A DNA stretch of 7,427 bases from an uncultured Solirubrobacterales bacterium (GCA_903830015.1 CAIKSH010000008.1:1-7427), one strand, 5' to 3'. Shown: positions 1 through 6,995, numbered from the stretch's first letter. Notes: generated by a model from the sequence alone, not told the origin. Made by a program: numbers and translations.

Positions 1-355
1 CGAGATCCGCGGCCGCGACCTGGTCAGCGGGCTGCCCAAGACGGTGGTGCTGACCAGCGAGGAGATCCGGGCCGCACTCGAGGAGCCGATGGGGCAGATT
101 ATCGGTGCCATCAAGGAGACCCTGGACAGCACGCCCCCCGAGCTGGCGTCCGACATCATGGACCGCGGCATCATGCTGGCGGGAGGCGGCTCGCTGCTCC
201 ACGGGCTTGCCGACCGGCTGCGGGAGGAGACTCAGATGCCGGTCCACCTGGCCGAGTCCCCGCTGACGTGCGTGGCGGTCGGGTCGGGCCGCTCGCTCGA
301 GGAATTTGAAGTGATCCACCGGACCAACAGGAATGCGAGGAAGCGGCGCCGCTGA
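1..355 (+). CDS. mreB: Rod shape-determining protein MreB, C-terminal part (5' end outside window)
   Basis: MreB is the bacterial actin homologue. It forms ATP-dependent membrane-bound filaments that direct the lateral-wall synthesis complex. The reading frame is open from base 2 and shows about the last 117 residues, roughly a third of the usual protein. Visible family features are IRGRDLVSGLPK near the left edge, TSEEIRAALEEP, the PPELASDIMDRGIMLAGGG stretch that carries the adenosine-binding glycine motif of the actin fold, and ESPLTCVAVGSGR near the end. It ends at a TGA at 353-355. The final residues (HRTNRNARKRRR) are strongly basic, unlike the acidic end of the E. coli protein. mreC follows after 42 bases, the standard mreBCD order. 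Identity is very secure; only the N-terminal part, with the first phosphate motifs, cannot be assessed. Confidence 0.97.
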   Translation, partial: EIRGRDLVSGLPKTVVLTSEEIRAALEEPMGQIIGAIKETLDSTPPELASDIMDRGIMLAGGGSLLHGLADRLREETQMPVHLAESPLTCVAVGSGRSLEEFEVIHRTNRNARKRRR

Positions 356-397
356 CGCGCGCCACCGCCCCATGGTCCATAGACCCCCTTACCCGAG
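356..397 (+). other. 42-base spacer between mreB and mreC
   Basis: This is the only spacer longer than 20 bases in the window. It contains a CCATGG palindrome and a short GGTC-cata-GACC inverted repeat at 374-385. The stem is only 4 bp and has no T-run, so it is not a convincing terminator. No clear -35/-10 pair and no AGGAGG-like site before the mreC ATG were seen; the bases just before the start read CCCGAG. The mreC reading frame has an in-frame TAG at 380-382, so the gene cannot start further upstream. Confidence 0.5.
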
Positions 398-1270
398 ATG
401 TACGACCGCACAGTACGGCGACGGCGGATAACCCTCGGCCTGCTGGTGGCGGCGGCGCTGCTGCTCCTGACCCTCTACTTCGGTGAGGGCGAAGGCGGCG
501 GGCTGCACTCCGTCCAGCGGGGAGCGCTCGAGGTGCTTGCGCCGGTCCAGGAGGGCGCCTCCCGGGTGCTCAAGCCGGCCCGTGACTTCGTCGGCTGGGC
601 CGGCGACACGATCAGCGCGAAGGGGCGGCTCGAGGATCTCGAGGCCTCCAACGCCGAGCTGCGCCGCCAGGCGCTGGCCGGCAGCGAGGCCCGTCGCCAG
701 AACGCGCAGTACGAGAAGCTCCTCGGCCTCGACCGGCGGCTTGGGCTGGCCGCCGGGGCGCCGGTGAGCGCCCGGGTGATCGCCCAGTCGCCGACGGCGT
801 GGTTCTCGACGGTGACCGTTGACCAGGGGAGCTCCCGCGGCATCCGCGTCGGCTCGCCGGTCATCACCGGGGACGGGCTCGTCGGCCAGGTGACGACAGT
901 CACCGCCAACGCCGCCGTGGTCACGCTGATCACCGACAGCGCCATCGCCGTCCCGTCGCGGGTGAGCGCCACCGGCGCCCCGGGTGTCGTCCAGCCGGGC
1001 GCCGGCGGCCCCGGCGACCTGCGGCTCAAGTACGTGGCCCGCCGCTTTCGAGTGGAGCCCGACGCCGCCGTTGTGACCTCGGGAACGATCTCGCAGTCCG
1101 ACCGCCTGCAGTCCCGCTACCCGGCGGGGATTCCCGTCGGCTACGTGACGCGCGTCGAGGATCCGGGGACCGACAACCAGAAGGTCTTCCTGCGGCCCTA
1201 CGCCGACCTTCAGCGGCTCGAGACCGTCCAGGTCCTGACGCGCCCGATCAACGGGAACCGCGCGCCATGA
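398..1270 (+). CDS. mreC: Rod shape-determining protein MreC
   Basis: MreC is a bitopic membrane protein whose outer domain binds and activates the PBP2-RodA synthase and links it to MreB through MreD. The 290-residue product has a short basic cytoplasmic end (MYDRTVRRRR), one membrane helix at about residues 11-28, and a coiled-coil-like charged region at about 73-115. The beta-rich MreC domain spans about 122-282. The hallmark stretch is AWFSTVTVDQGSSRGI followed by SPVITGDGLVGQV at about 134-165. The ATG at 398 is the only start after the in-frame TAG at 380-382, and it puts the positive-inside cluster just before the helix. Length is normal for the family. The stop overlaps the mreD start as ATGA at 1267-1270, suggesting translational coupling. 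No strong ribosome-binding site is visible before the ATG. Confidence 0.96.
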   Translation: MYDRTVRRRRITLGLLVAAALLLLTLYFGEGEGGGLHSVQRGALEVLAPVQEGASRVLKPARDFVGWAGDTISAKGRLEDLEASNAELRRQALAGSEARRQNAQYEKLLGLDRRLGLAAGAPVSARVIAQSPTAWFSTVTVDQGSSRGIRVGSPVITGDGLVGQVTTVTANAAVVTLITDSAIAVPSRVSATGAPGVVQPGAGGPGDLRLKYVARRFRVEPDAAVVTSGTISQSDRLQSRYPAGIPVGYVTRVEDPGTDNQKVFLRPYADLQRLETVQVLTRPINGNRAP

Positions 1271-1836
1271 GCTCCCGCACCCGATCGCTGGCCTGGAGGC
1301 TCGTCCTCATCGGGGCCCTAACCGTGATCATCCAGATCGCCGCGGTCTCGCAGCTGACGATCTTCGGCGCCCGAGCCGACCTGACGCCGCTGGTCGTCGC
1401 CGCCGTCGCCCTGCTGTGCGGCTCGCTGGCCGCGGCGGGCTTTGGCTTCGGCATCGGGCTGTTCTCCAACCTGGCCCTGGTCCAGACGGTCGGGCTCTCG
1501 TCGCTGCTCCTGCTCGGCATCGGCTATGCGATCGGCCGCTTCCGGGAGCTGCGCGACCCCCAGGGAGCCCTGGTCCCGGTGATCGCCGGGGTGGTGGCCA
1601 CCGCAGCCGACCGGATCGGCTTCTCCCTGATGGAGTTCCTGCTCGGGCGCCCGGTGCCGCTCGGCTGGTCGCTGGTGCTCGAGGTCCTCGGCACGGTGGC
1701 CATCAACGCGCTCCTGGCCCTGCCGGTCTACGCCCTGATCCGGGCCCTGCTGCTGCCCGTCCTGCCCGAAGACCCGCGCCGGCGTCGGCGCCGCGCCTAC
1801 ACGACCGGCGGGCTCTCGCCCCTCTCGCGCTCATGA
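1267..1836 (+). CDS. mreD: Rod shape-determining protein MreD
   Basis: MreD is a small polytopic inner-membrane protein that connects MreC with the elongasome; its biochemical role is poorly defined. The 189-residue product is almost entirely hydrophobic, with about five membrane segments (near residues 10-29, 38-53, 57-73, 76-92 and 101-118, then another helix pair at about 132-165). It ends in an arginine-rich cytoplasmic tail (DPRRRRRR at about 169-176). Family-typical parts are ADLTPLVVAAVALLCGS, GFGFGIGLFSNLALVQTVG and GYAIGRFRE. In many MreD proteins the second segment carries an Asp (GLLxDL); here that position is Asn68. Its start overlaps the mreC stop (ATGA at 1267-1270), and its TGA overlaps the PBP2 start in the same way. 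Identity rests on membrane pattern, length and position between mreC and the PBP2 gene. Confidence 0.93.
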   Translation: MSSRTRSLAWRLVLIGALTVIIQIAAVSQLTIFGARADLTPLVVAAVALLCGSLAAAGFGFGIGLFSNLALVQTVGLSSLLLLGIGYAIGRFRELRDPQGALVPVIAGVVATAADRIGFSLMEFLLGRPVPLGWSLVLEVLGTVAINALLALPVYALIRALLLPVLPEDPRRRRRRAYTTGGLSPLSRS

Positions 1837-3887
1837 TGGAAGCCGGCGACAGCTCTCTCCTGCGCCCGTCCGGCGGGCCGCCCGTCGCTCCCCAGATGGC
1901 GCGGCGCGTCGCCATCCTGGGCGCGATCGCCCTCGCGCTCTTCGCCGTCATCTTCCTGCGCCTCTGGTTCCTGCAGGTCCTGACCGGCGACCAGTCCCGG
2001 CGCGAGGCCCTGGACAACCGCGTCCGGTCTCTGCCCCTCGCCGCGCCCCGTGGCTCGATCCTCGACCGCAACGGGACGCCGATCGTCGAGAACCGCGTCG
2101 CCACCGTCCTGACCCTCGATCCCAAGCAGCTGCCGGCAAAGACCCGCGCCGATGCCAACGCCTGGGGCCAGGAGATGACTGCGTGGCTTAAGGAGCCCCG
2201 GCGCACCCGCGGTACGGCCCCGCCGGTGCCGCCCCCGGCCACGCCCCAGGTGGCCCAGAGGTACCGGCGCCTGGCCGGAGTCCTCGGAATCAGCGCCGCG
2301 GCGGTCAACGAGCGGGTGGTTCGCCAGCTGGCCCAGCTTCCCTACGCCAACGTCGCCGTGAAGGTCGACGTCCCGTCCTCGGTGCGCAACTACCTGCTCG
2401 AGCGCCAGGGTGAGTTCCCCGGCGTCAGCGTCGACCAGGCCTACATCCGCCGTTATCCGGGCGGCGTCGGCGCCGCCCAGGTCGTCGGTGCGGTGGGGGA
2501 GATCTCCCCCGACCAGGTGGGCTCCGACGAGTTCCGCGGAGTGCTGTCCGGGGGGACCGTCGGCCAGGAGGGGATGGAGCGCTCCTACGACCGCTACCTG
2601 CGCGGCACCGACGGCACCCGGAGCGTCACCGTCGACGCCAACGGGCGCCTCAAGGGACAGCGGGTATCCCGGGAGCCGCGGCCGGGCAACTCCCTGCGCA
2701 CGACGATCGACGCCGGGCTGCAGAAGCAGGGCGAGGCGGCGCTGGCCTCGGCCATATCGGGCGCCGGGACGGCGGGGGCATTCGTAGCCCTCGACCCGCG
2801 CGACGGGAAGATCCTGGCGATCGGGTCGGCGCCGACCTTCGACCCGGCCGAACGCGCGCGGCCGATAGCCACGCAGGCCGAGTACGAGCGCCGTTTCGGG
2901 GAGGCGGCCGGGGCCCCGCTCTTCAACCGGGCGATCGGGGGCAGCTACCCCACCGGATCGATCTTCAAGCCGATAACCGCGCTGGCCGCCCTCGAGGCCG
3001 GGCTAATCACCCCTGATACTCCCATCAACGACCCCGGCTTCCTCAAGGTGGGCGAGCAGACCTTCACCAACGCCGGCCGGCAGGCCAACGGCACCGTCTC
3101 GCTGCGCCGGGCCCTCCAGGTCTCCTCCGACGTCTTCTTCTATTCGCTCGGCCGCGACGCCAACCCCCTCGAGGGCCAGGTGATCCAGACCTGGGCCCGG
3201 CGGCTTGGGCTCGACCGCCCGACCGGCATCGACCTTCCCGGCGAGGCCCCCGGGACGATCCCCGACCGCGCCTGGCGGGCGACGCAGAACCGGCGCGAGA
3301 TCGCCTGGGAGAAGCGAACCGGCAAGCGCTGCCCGCCGGACTGCCTCTACTCCGACAAGCGTCCCTGGTCGGTCGGGGACAACATCCAGCTGTCGGTTGG
3401 CCAGGGCGACGTGCAGGCCTCGCCGCTCCAGATGGCGGTCGCCTACTCGGCCCTCGCCAACGGTGGCGCGGTGGTCAAGCCGCACCTGGGAGCCGCGGTG
3501 GAGAGCGTCACAGGCCGCCAGATCGAGGCGATCAAGGCCCCGCCGTCCCGGAAGGTCAAGATCGACCCGACGGCGCGCCAGGCCATCCTCGACGGCCTGC
3601 ACCTCTCCACCGTCGAAGACGGAACCTCGGCCGACGTCTTCAGGGACTGGGACCAGGACCGCTTCAAGCTCTACGGCAAGACGGGAACGGCCGAGCGCCC
3701 GCCAAGGCCCGACCAGTCCTGGTACGCCGCCTTCGTCAATGACCCGGCGAGGCCGATCGTCATAGTGGCGACGGTCGAGGACGGCGGTTTCGGGGCCGAG
3801 AGCGCCGCGCCGGTGGCCTGCTCGATGCTGTCCCGGTGGTACCGGCAGTCGGCCTCCTGTTCCCCCGGTGGATCGAGGACCCGGTGA
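1833..3887 (+). CDS. mrdA: Penicillin-binding protein 2 (class B transpeptidase of the elongasome)
   Basis: This D,D-transpeptidase cross-links new peptidoglycan during side-wall growth and works as a pair with RodA. The 684-residue product has a short cytoplasmic part and one membrane helix at about residues 24-50. A pedestal/dimerisation domain follows, starting with LAAPRGSILDRNGTPIVENR at about 69-88. The transpeptidase domain begins near residue 285. All three penicillin-binding motifs are present: SIFK with catalytic Ser376 and Lys379, SSD at 431-433 (the PBP2 form of SxN), and KTG at 616-618. A proline-rich linker (PPVPPPATP) lies near 130-138. The start is one of two tandem ATGs at 1833 and 1836. 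The first overlaps the mreD stop as ATGA; the second would shorten the protein by one residue. The frame stays open upstream to 1416, but that stretch lies inside mreD and is not PBP-like. Four cysteines (500, 504, 663, 676) all lie outside the membrane. Confidence 0.96.
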   Translation: MMEAGDSSLLRPSGGPPVAPQMARRVAILGAIALALFAVIFLRLWFLQVLTGDQSRREALDNRVRSLPLAAPRGSILDRNGTPIVENRVATVLTLDPKQLPAKTRADANAWGQEMTAWLKEPRRTRGTAPPVPPPATPQVAQRYRRLAGVLGISAAAVNERVVRQLAQLPYANVAVKVDVPSSVRNYLLERQGEFPGVSVDQAYIRRYPGGVGAAQVVGAVGEISPDQVGSDEFRGVLSGGTVGQEGMERSYDRYLRGTDGTRSVTVDANGRLKGQRVSREPRPGNSLRTTIDAGLQKQGEAALASAISGAGTAGAFVALDPRDGKILAIGSAPTFDPAERARPIATQAEYERRFGEAAGAPLFNRAIGGSYPTGSIFKPITALAALEAGLITPDTPINDPGFLKVGEQTFTNAGRQANGTVSLRRALQVSSDVFFYSLGRDANPLEGQVIQTWARRLGLDRPTGIDLPGEAPGTIPDRAWRATQNRREIAWEKRTGKRCPPDCLYSDKRPWSVGDNIQLSVGQGDVQASPLQMAVAYSALANGGAVVKPHLGAAVESVTGRQIEAIKAPPSRKVKIDPTARQAILDGLHLSTVEDGTSADVFRDWDQDRFKLYGKTGTAERPPRPDQSWYAAFVNDPARPIVIVATVEDGGFGAESAAPVACSMLSRWYRQSASCSPGGSRTR
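3875..3879 (+). promoter_or_regulatory. Likely ribosome-binding site supporting the rodA GTG start
   Basis: GAGGA lies inside the end of the PBP2 gene, four bases before the GTG at 3884. It supports GTG 3884 over the upstream in-frame ATG at 3836. The match is short and the spacing is slightly tight. Confidence 0.5.
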
Positions 3888-5098
3888 GTACGCCGGTCAT
3901 AAGCCCCGGGGCGGGCGCGGGAGCTCCGCGCCGAGAGCGTCCGGCGAGCCGGATCGGCTCGCTGGCCATGCCGTTTGACCCGCTGATCGTCGTGGCCGTA
4001 GTCGGGCTCGCCGTGATCTCCCTGGTCGCCATCGCCGGCGCCACCTCGGACGACATTCCCGGCGCGCCCGATTACTTCTTCACCCGTCAGCTCGTCTACT
4101 TCCTGGTCGGCGCACTGGTGGCGCTGGTCTTCTGGCGGATCGACTACTCGCGGCTGCGCGAGATAAAGGTGCTCTGCTACGGCCTCCTCATCGCCTCGAT
4201 CCTCCTGGTCACCGCCTTCGGCTCGGTGGCCCGCGGCTCACGCCGCGCCATCGACCTTCCCTTCTTCTCCTTCCAGGCCTCCGAGCTTGGAAAGGTCCTG
4301 CTGATCGTCTCGCTGTCGGCCTTCGCGGTCGAAATGACGCGGCGGTCGGCGGACCGTCGGGTTACGGCAAGGCTGCTGCTGCTCGGGCTCGCCCCGGCGG
4401 CGCTGGTCATGCTCCAGCCCGACCTCGGCTCGGCCCTGGTCTACGTCGCCATCACGCTGACGATCCTCCTGATCGTCGGGGTGCCGTGGCAGCACTTCGC
4501 CGCATTCGGGGCGCTCACCGCAGTTGCGGTCGCGCTCTCGCTGCTCGTGCTGCCCGCGGTCGGCGTGAACGTCCTGCACGACTACCAGAAGGAACGGCTC
4601 ACGTCGTTCCTGCACCCGTCCGATGTCACCGGCACGGAGGGTTACCAGCAGAACCAGTCGCGAATCGCCATCGGGTCCGGGGAGAAGACCGGCCGGGGCG
4701 AGCAGGCGACCCAGACGAGGTACGACTTCCTGCCCGAACACCACACCGACTTCATCTTCGCCGTCGTCGGCGAGCGGTGGGGGTTCGCGGGAGCCGCACT
4801 CGTCCTGTCGCTCTACGCGCTGCTCATATGGAGGGGCCTGCGAATACTTACGCTGGCCAAGAACCTGTACGGGGCCCTGGTGGCCGGGGGCATCGTCGCG
4901 ATGTTCCTCTTCCAGGTCTTCGTCAACACCGGGATGACGGTCGGCATCATGCCGATCACCGGCATTCCCCTCCCCCTGATGAGCTACGGCGGCTCGTCGC
5001 TGATTGCGTCGATGATCGCCGTGGGGCTGCTGCAGTCCATCTATGCCCAGGGCCGCAAGGCGGCCTCCGGCAAGGGACGGGTGCTCACAATCCAATGA
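3884..5098 (+). CDS. rodA: Peptidoglycan glycosyltransferase RodA (SEDS family)
   Basis: RodA polymerises lipid II into glycan strands in the cytoplasmic membrane and acts with PBP2 from the preceding gene. From GTG 3884 the product is 404 residues, a normal SEDS length, with about ten membrane segments after a proline- and arginine-rich N-terminal end of about 30 residues. SEDS hallmarks are FQASELGK at 130-137, QPDLGSALV at 178-186, FLPEHHTDFIFA with the catalytic-position Asp289, and NTGMTVGIMPITG followed by PLMSYGGSS at 348-372. The frame opens further upstream to ATG 3836, but GTG 3884 is preferred. It overlaps the PBP2 stop as GTGA, has a GAGGA before it, and avoids a non-family 16-residue extension. 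Most RodA/FtsW proteins have Pro where this one has Ala132 in the FQxSE motif. RodA rather than FtsW is chosen from its position in the mre cluster next to PBP2. Confidence 0.94.
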   Translation: MSTPVISPGAGAGAPRRERPASRIGSLAMPFDPLIVVAVVGLAVISLVAIAGATSDDIPGAPDYFFTRQLVYFLVGALVALVFWRIDYSRLREIKVLCYGLLIASILLVTAFGSVARGSRRAIDLPFFSFQASELGKVLLIVSLSAFAVEMTRRSADRRVTARLLLLGLAPAALVMLQPDLGSALVYVAITLTILLIVGVPWQHFAAFGALTAVAVALSLLVLPAVGVNVLHDYQKERLTSFLHPSDVTGTEGYQQNQSRIAIGSGEKTGRGEQATQTRYDFLPEHHTDFIFAVVGERWGFAGAALVLSLYALLIWRGLRILTLAKNLYGALVAGGIVAMFLFQVFVNTGMTVGIMPITGIPLPLMSYGGSSLIASMIAVGLLQSIYAQGRKAASGKGRVLTIQ

Positions 5099-5115
5099 AA
5101 AGAGCACAATCGTGA
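5095..5115 (+). other. Possible six-codon minicistron bridging rodA and the RNase gene
   Basis: The frame reads ATG AAA AGA GCA CAA TCG TGA (MKRAQS). Its ATG overlaps the rodA TGA as ATGA at 5095-5098, and its TGA overlaps the RNase GTG as GTGA at 5112-5115. The peptide itself is unlikely to matter. If translated, the frame would carry terminating rodA ribosomes to the RNase start. The AAAAGAG inside it (5098-5104) could also act as a weak ribosome-binding site seven bases before GTG 5112. Six-codon frames arise often by chance; the double four-base overlap is what makes this one notable. Confidence 0.3.
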
Positions 5116-6986
5116 AGAAACAGGTACTGGTCAGTGTCGATCCCTGGGAGACCCGGGTGGCGCTGCTCGAACAGGCCGGGACCCCGGGCAAACGGGGTTC
5201 ACGGCAGTCAACTCCCGCGGCCAACCCGGCCGAGGGTTACCGCGTGGCCGAGATGTACATCGAGCGCCGCGGCAACCGGTCGATCGTGGGAAACATCTAC
5301 AAGGCGCGGGTCGACAATGTCGTCGACGGCCTCGAGGCGGCCTTCGTCGACATCGGCCTGGAGAAGAACGCCTTCCTCCACATCGACGAAATCGTCCTTC
5401 CCGGCGTGGAGATCCCGCGCCGGGGCCGGGGCGAGGGCGGCGGAAAGCGGATCAGCTCGCTGCTCAAGCCCGGCCAGGAGATCATCGTCCAGGTGGTCAA
5501 GGACCCGCTCAAGACCAAGGGCGCCCGCTGCACCATGGACCTGGCGATCGCCGGCCGCTATCTCGTCTACACGCCGACCGGCGAGGGGGTGGGAATCTCC
5601 AAGCGCCTCGAGGACAAGGAGCGCGACCGGCTTCGGCGCGCGGCCAAGTCGCTCGACCTCGACGGGGGCGGCGTGATCGTCAGGACCGCGGCCCACGGGG
5701 CCAAGAAGGAAGATCTCAGCCGGGAGCTTCCCTACCTCTTCAAGCTCCACGAGGTGCTGCAGGCCCGGGCGGCGGAGCAGAGCGCACCGTCGCTGGTCTT
5801 CCAGGAGGCCGACCTCTCGATCCGGGTCGTGCGCGACATCTTCAGCGCCGATTTCGAGCGGGCGATCGTTGACGACGAGAAGCAGCTCCAGCGGCTGCAG
5901 TCGTTCTTCGCCCGGACCTCGCCGGAGCTGGTCGACAGCGTCGAGCTCTGGCAGGAGTCGACGCCGCTGTTCGAGCAGTCCGGCGTCGAGGAGGTGATCG
6001 AGGGAATGACCTCGCGCCGCGTCGACCTGCCCAGCGGCGGCTACCTGATGATCGACTATGGCGAGGCGCTCACCGTCTTCGACGTCAACTCCGGCTCGTT
6101 CGTCGGCCGTGGCCGGCAGGCCCGCCTGGAGGACACGATCACCAAGACCAACCTCGAGGCGGCCGACGAGGTCGTTCGCCAGCTGAGGCTGCGCGACATT
6201 GGCGGAATCATCGTCATCGACTTCATCGACATGGCCAAGGCCCGCAACCGGGACGCGGTGATGAAGACACTGCGCAAGGCGCTCGACGAGGACCGCACCA
6301 AGACCTTCACCGCCGAGATCTCCAAGCTCGGGCTGGTGGAGATGACCCGCCAGAACGTGACCGAAGGCGTGCGCGAGATCGTCTCGCGCACCTGCCCCAC
6401 CTGCGACGGCGACGCGGTCATCCTCAGCGAGGAGACGATCGCCATCGAATTCGATCGCCGGCTTCGCGAGCTGGCCGCGCGCTCGCCGCGTTCGACCGAG
6501 GCCTTCCTGGTCCAGATGAACCCACTGGTGAGCGTCGAGTTCACCGGCGGCGGCGCGCTGATGCTCAGGGAGCTCGAAGAGGCGACCGGGAAGGTCTTCC
6601 ACTTCGAGGGCTCGGAGGCCCTGGCCCACGATCACTTCGAAGTGGTGATGGAAGGTTCGGCCGACGAGGTGGCCGAACGGGCCATCCCGTTCAGCGAAGG
6701 CGAGGAGGTGCTCGTGACCATCGTCGAGCCGCACATGTACAACGCCGACGACGCGGTGGCCAAGATCGACGGCTACGTCGTCTCGGTGGCCGGCGGCGGC
6801 GCCCACATCGGGGAGAAGCAGATGGTTCACATCGAAGAGGCGGGCCGCAACTCGGCCCGGGCTACGATGCTCGGCGCTCCGGGAGCGGGCGATGGCCTAG
6901 AATCGGAGTCCCGCGGCTCCGGCCGGTCCCGGTCGAGGCGGCGGGCGGCGGCGCCTGCTGCCGCAGGATCGGATTCCAAGGATTAA
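5112..6986 (+). CDS. rng: Ribonuclease E/G family endoribonuclease with C-terminal TRAM/OB-like segment
   Basis: RNase E/G enzymes cut single-stranded AU-rich RNA and act in mRNA decay and rRNA/tRNA maturation. The 624-residue product starts at GTG (VKKQVLVSVDPWETRVALLE). The in-frame ATG at 5043 lies inside rodA and gives a non-family leader. The S1 domain covers about residues 55-142, with Phe78 and Phe88 at the usual RNA-contact places. The 5'-sensor pair Arg191-Thr192 lies in VIVRTAAHG. The DNase I-like catalytic part has Asp324 (FDVNSG) and Asp370 (VIDFIDM). The Zn-link is C428-P-T-C431. After the small domain, residues about 525-586 resemble a TRAM/OB fold, followed by a Ser/Arg-rich tail. 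There is no long degradosome scaffold. Extra segments appear at about 22-42 and 100-117. Symbol rng is used for the short form; rne would be equally defensible. It follows rodA and precedes rplU-rpmA. Confidence 0.95.
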   Translation: MKKQVLVSVDPWETRVALLEQAGTPGKRGSRQSTPAANPAEGYRVAEMYIERRGNRSIVGNIYKARVDNVVDGLEAAFVDIGLEKNAFLHIDEIVLPGVEIPRRGRGEGGGKRISSLLKPGQEIIVQVVKDPLKTKGARCTMDLAIAGRYLVYTPTGEGVGISKRLEDKERDRLRRAAKSLDLDGGGVIVRTAAHGAKKEDLSRELPYLFKLHEVLQARAAEQSAPSLVFQEADLSIRVVRDIFSADFERAIVDDEKQLQRLQSFFARTSPELVDSVELWQESTPLFEQSGVEEVIEGMTSRRVDLPSGGYLMIDYGEALTVFDVNSGSFVGRGRQARLEDTITKTNLEAADEVVRQLRLRDIGGIIVIDFIDMAKARNRDAVMKTLRKALDEDRTKTFTAEISKLGLVEMTRQNVTEGVREIVSRTCPTCDGDAVILSEETIAIEFDRRLRELAARSPRSTEAFLVQMNPLVSVEFTGGGALMLRELEEATGKVFHFEGSEALAHDHFEVVMEGSADEVAERAIPFSEGEEVLVTIVEPHMYNADDAVAKIDGYVVSVAGGGAHIGEKQMVHIEEAGRNSARATMLGAPGAGDGLESESRGSGRSRSRRRAAAPAAAGSDSKD

Positions 6987-6995
6987 GCGAGAGAG
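6978..6995 (+). promoter_or_regulatory. Ribosome-binding region of rplU
   Basis: AAGGA at 6978-6982 lies in the last codons of the RNase gene, 13 bases before the rplU ATG, which is further than ideal. A weaker purine run GAGAGAG (6989-6995) touches the ATG. Only nine bases separate the RNase stop (TAA 6984-6986) and the rplU start, so there is no room for a separate L21 leader structure. Confidence 0.45.

Noticed and set aside
371..390. Inverted repeat GGTC-cata-GACC and a CCATGG palindrome before mreC as a terminator or operator
   Set aside because: The stem is only 4 bp and has no T-run or second copy, so it is well within chance.
1416..1832. 139-codon upstream extension of the PBP2 frame
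   Set aside because: It lies within mreD in another frame and reads as Arg/Pro/Ala-rich non-PBP sequence. The tandem ATG at 1833/1836 gives the normal membrane-anchored N-terminus.
3836..3883. Upstream ATG start for rodA
   Set aside because: It would add 16 non-family residues and overlap PBP2 by 52 bases. GTG 3884 has the GTGA overlap and a GAGGA before it.
5043..5111. Upstream ATG start for the RNase gene
   Set aside because: It would lie inside rodA and add a 23-residue leader unlike RNase E/G; GTG 5112 begins the conserved first strand.
5081..5115. Possible promoter in the AT-rich island before the RNase gene
   Set aside because: A CACAAT at 5105-5110 could pass as a weak -10, but there is no matching -35 at the right spacing. 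The AT-richness is better explained by the translation start.
4238..5224. 328-codon open frame on the - strand across rodA and the RNase start
   Set aside because: It is a shadow of rodA, very rich in Arg, Asp and Gln, with no domain signal, and it spans two well-supported genes.
5208..6830. 540-codon open frame on the - strand opposite the RNase gene
   Set aside because: It is fully antisense to a gene with clear catalytic motifs. Long antisense frames are expected in GC-rich DNA, and the translation is low-complexity (rich in Leu, Asp, Val, Arg) with no recognisable domain.
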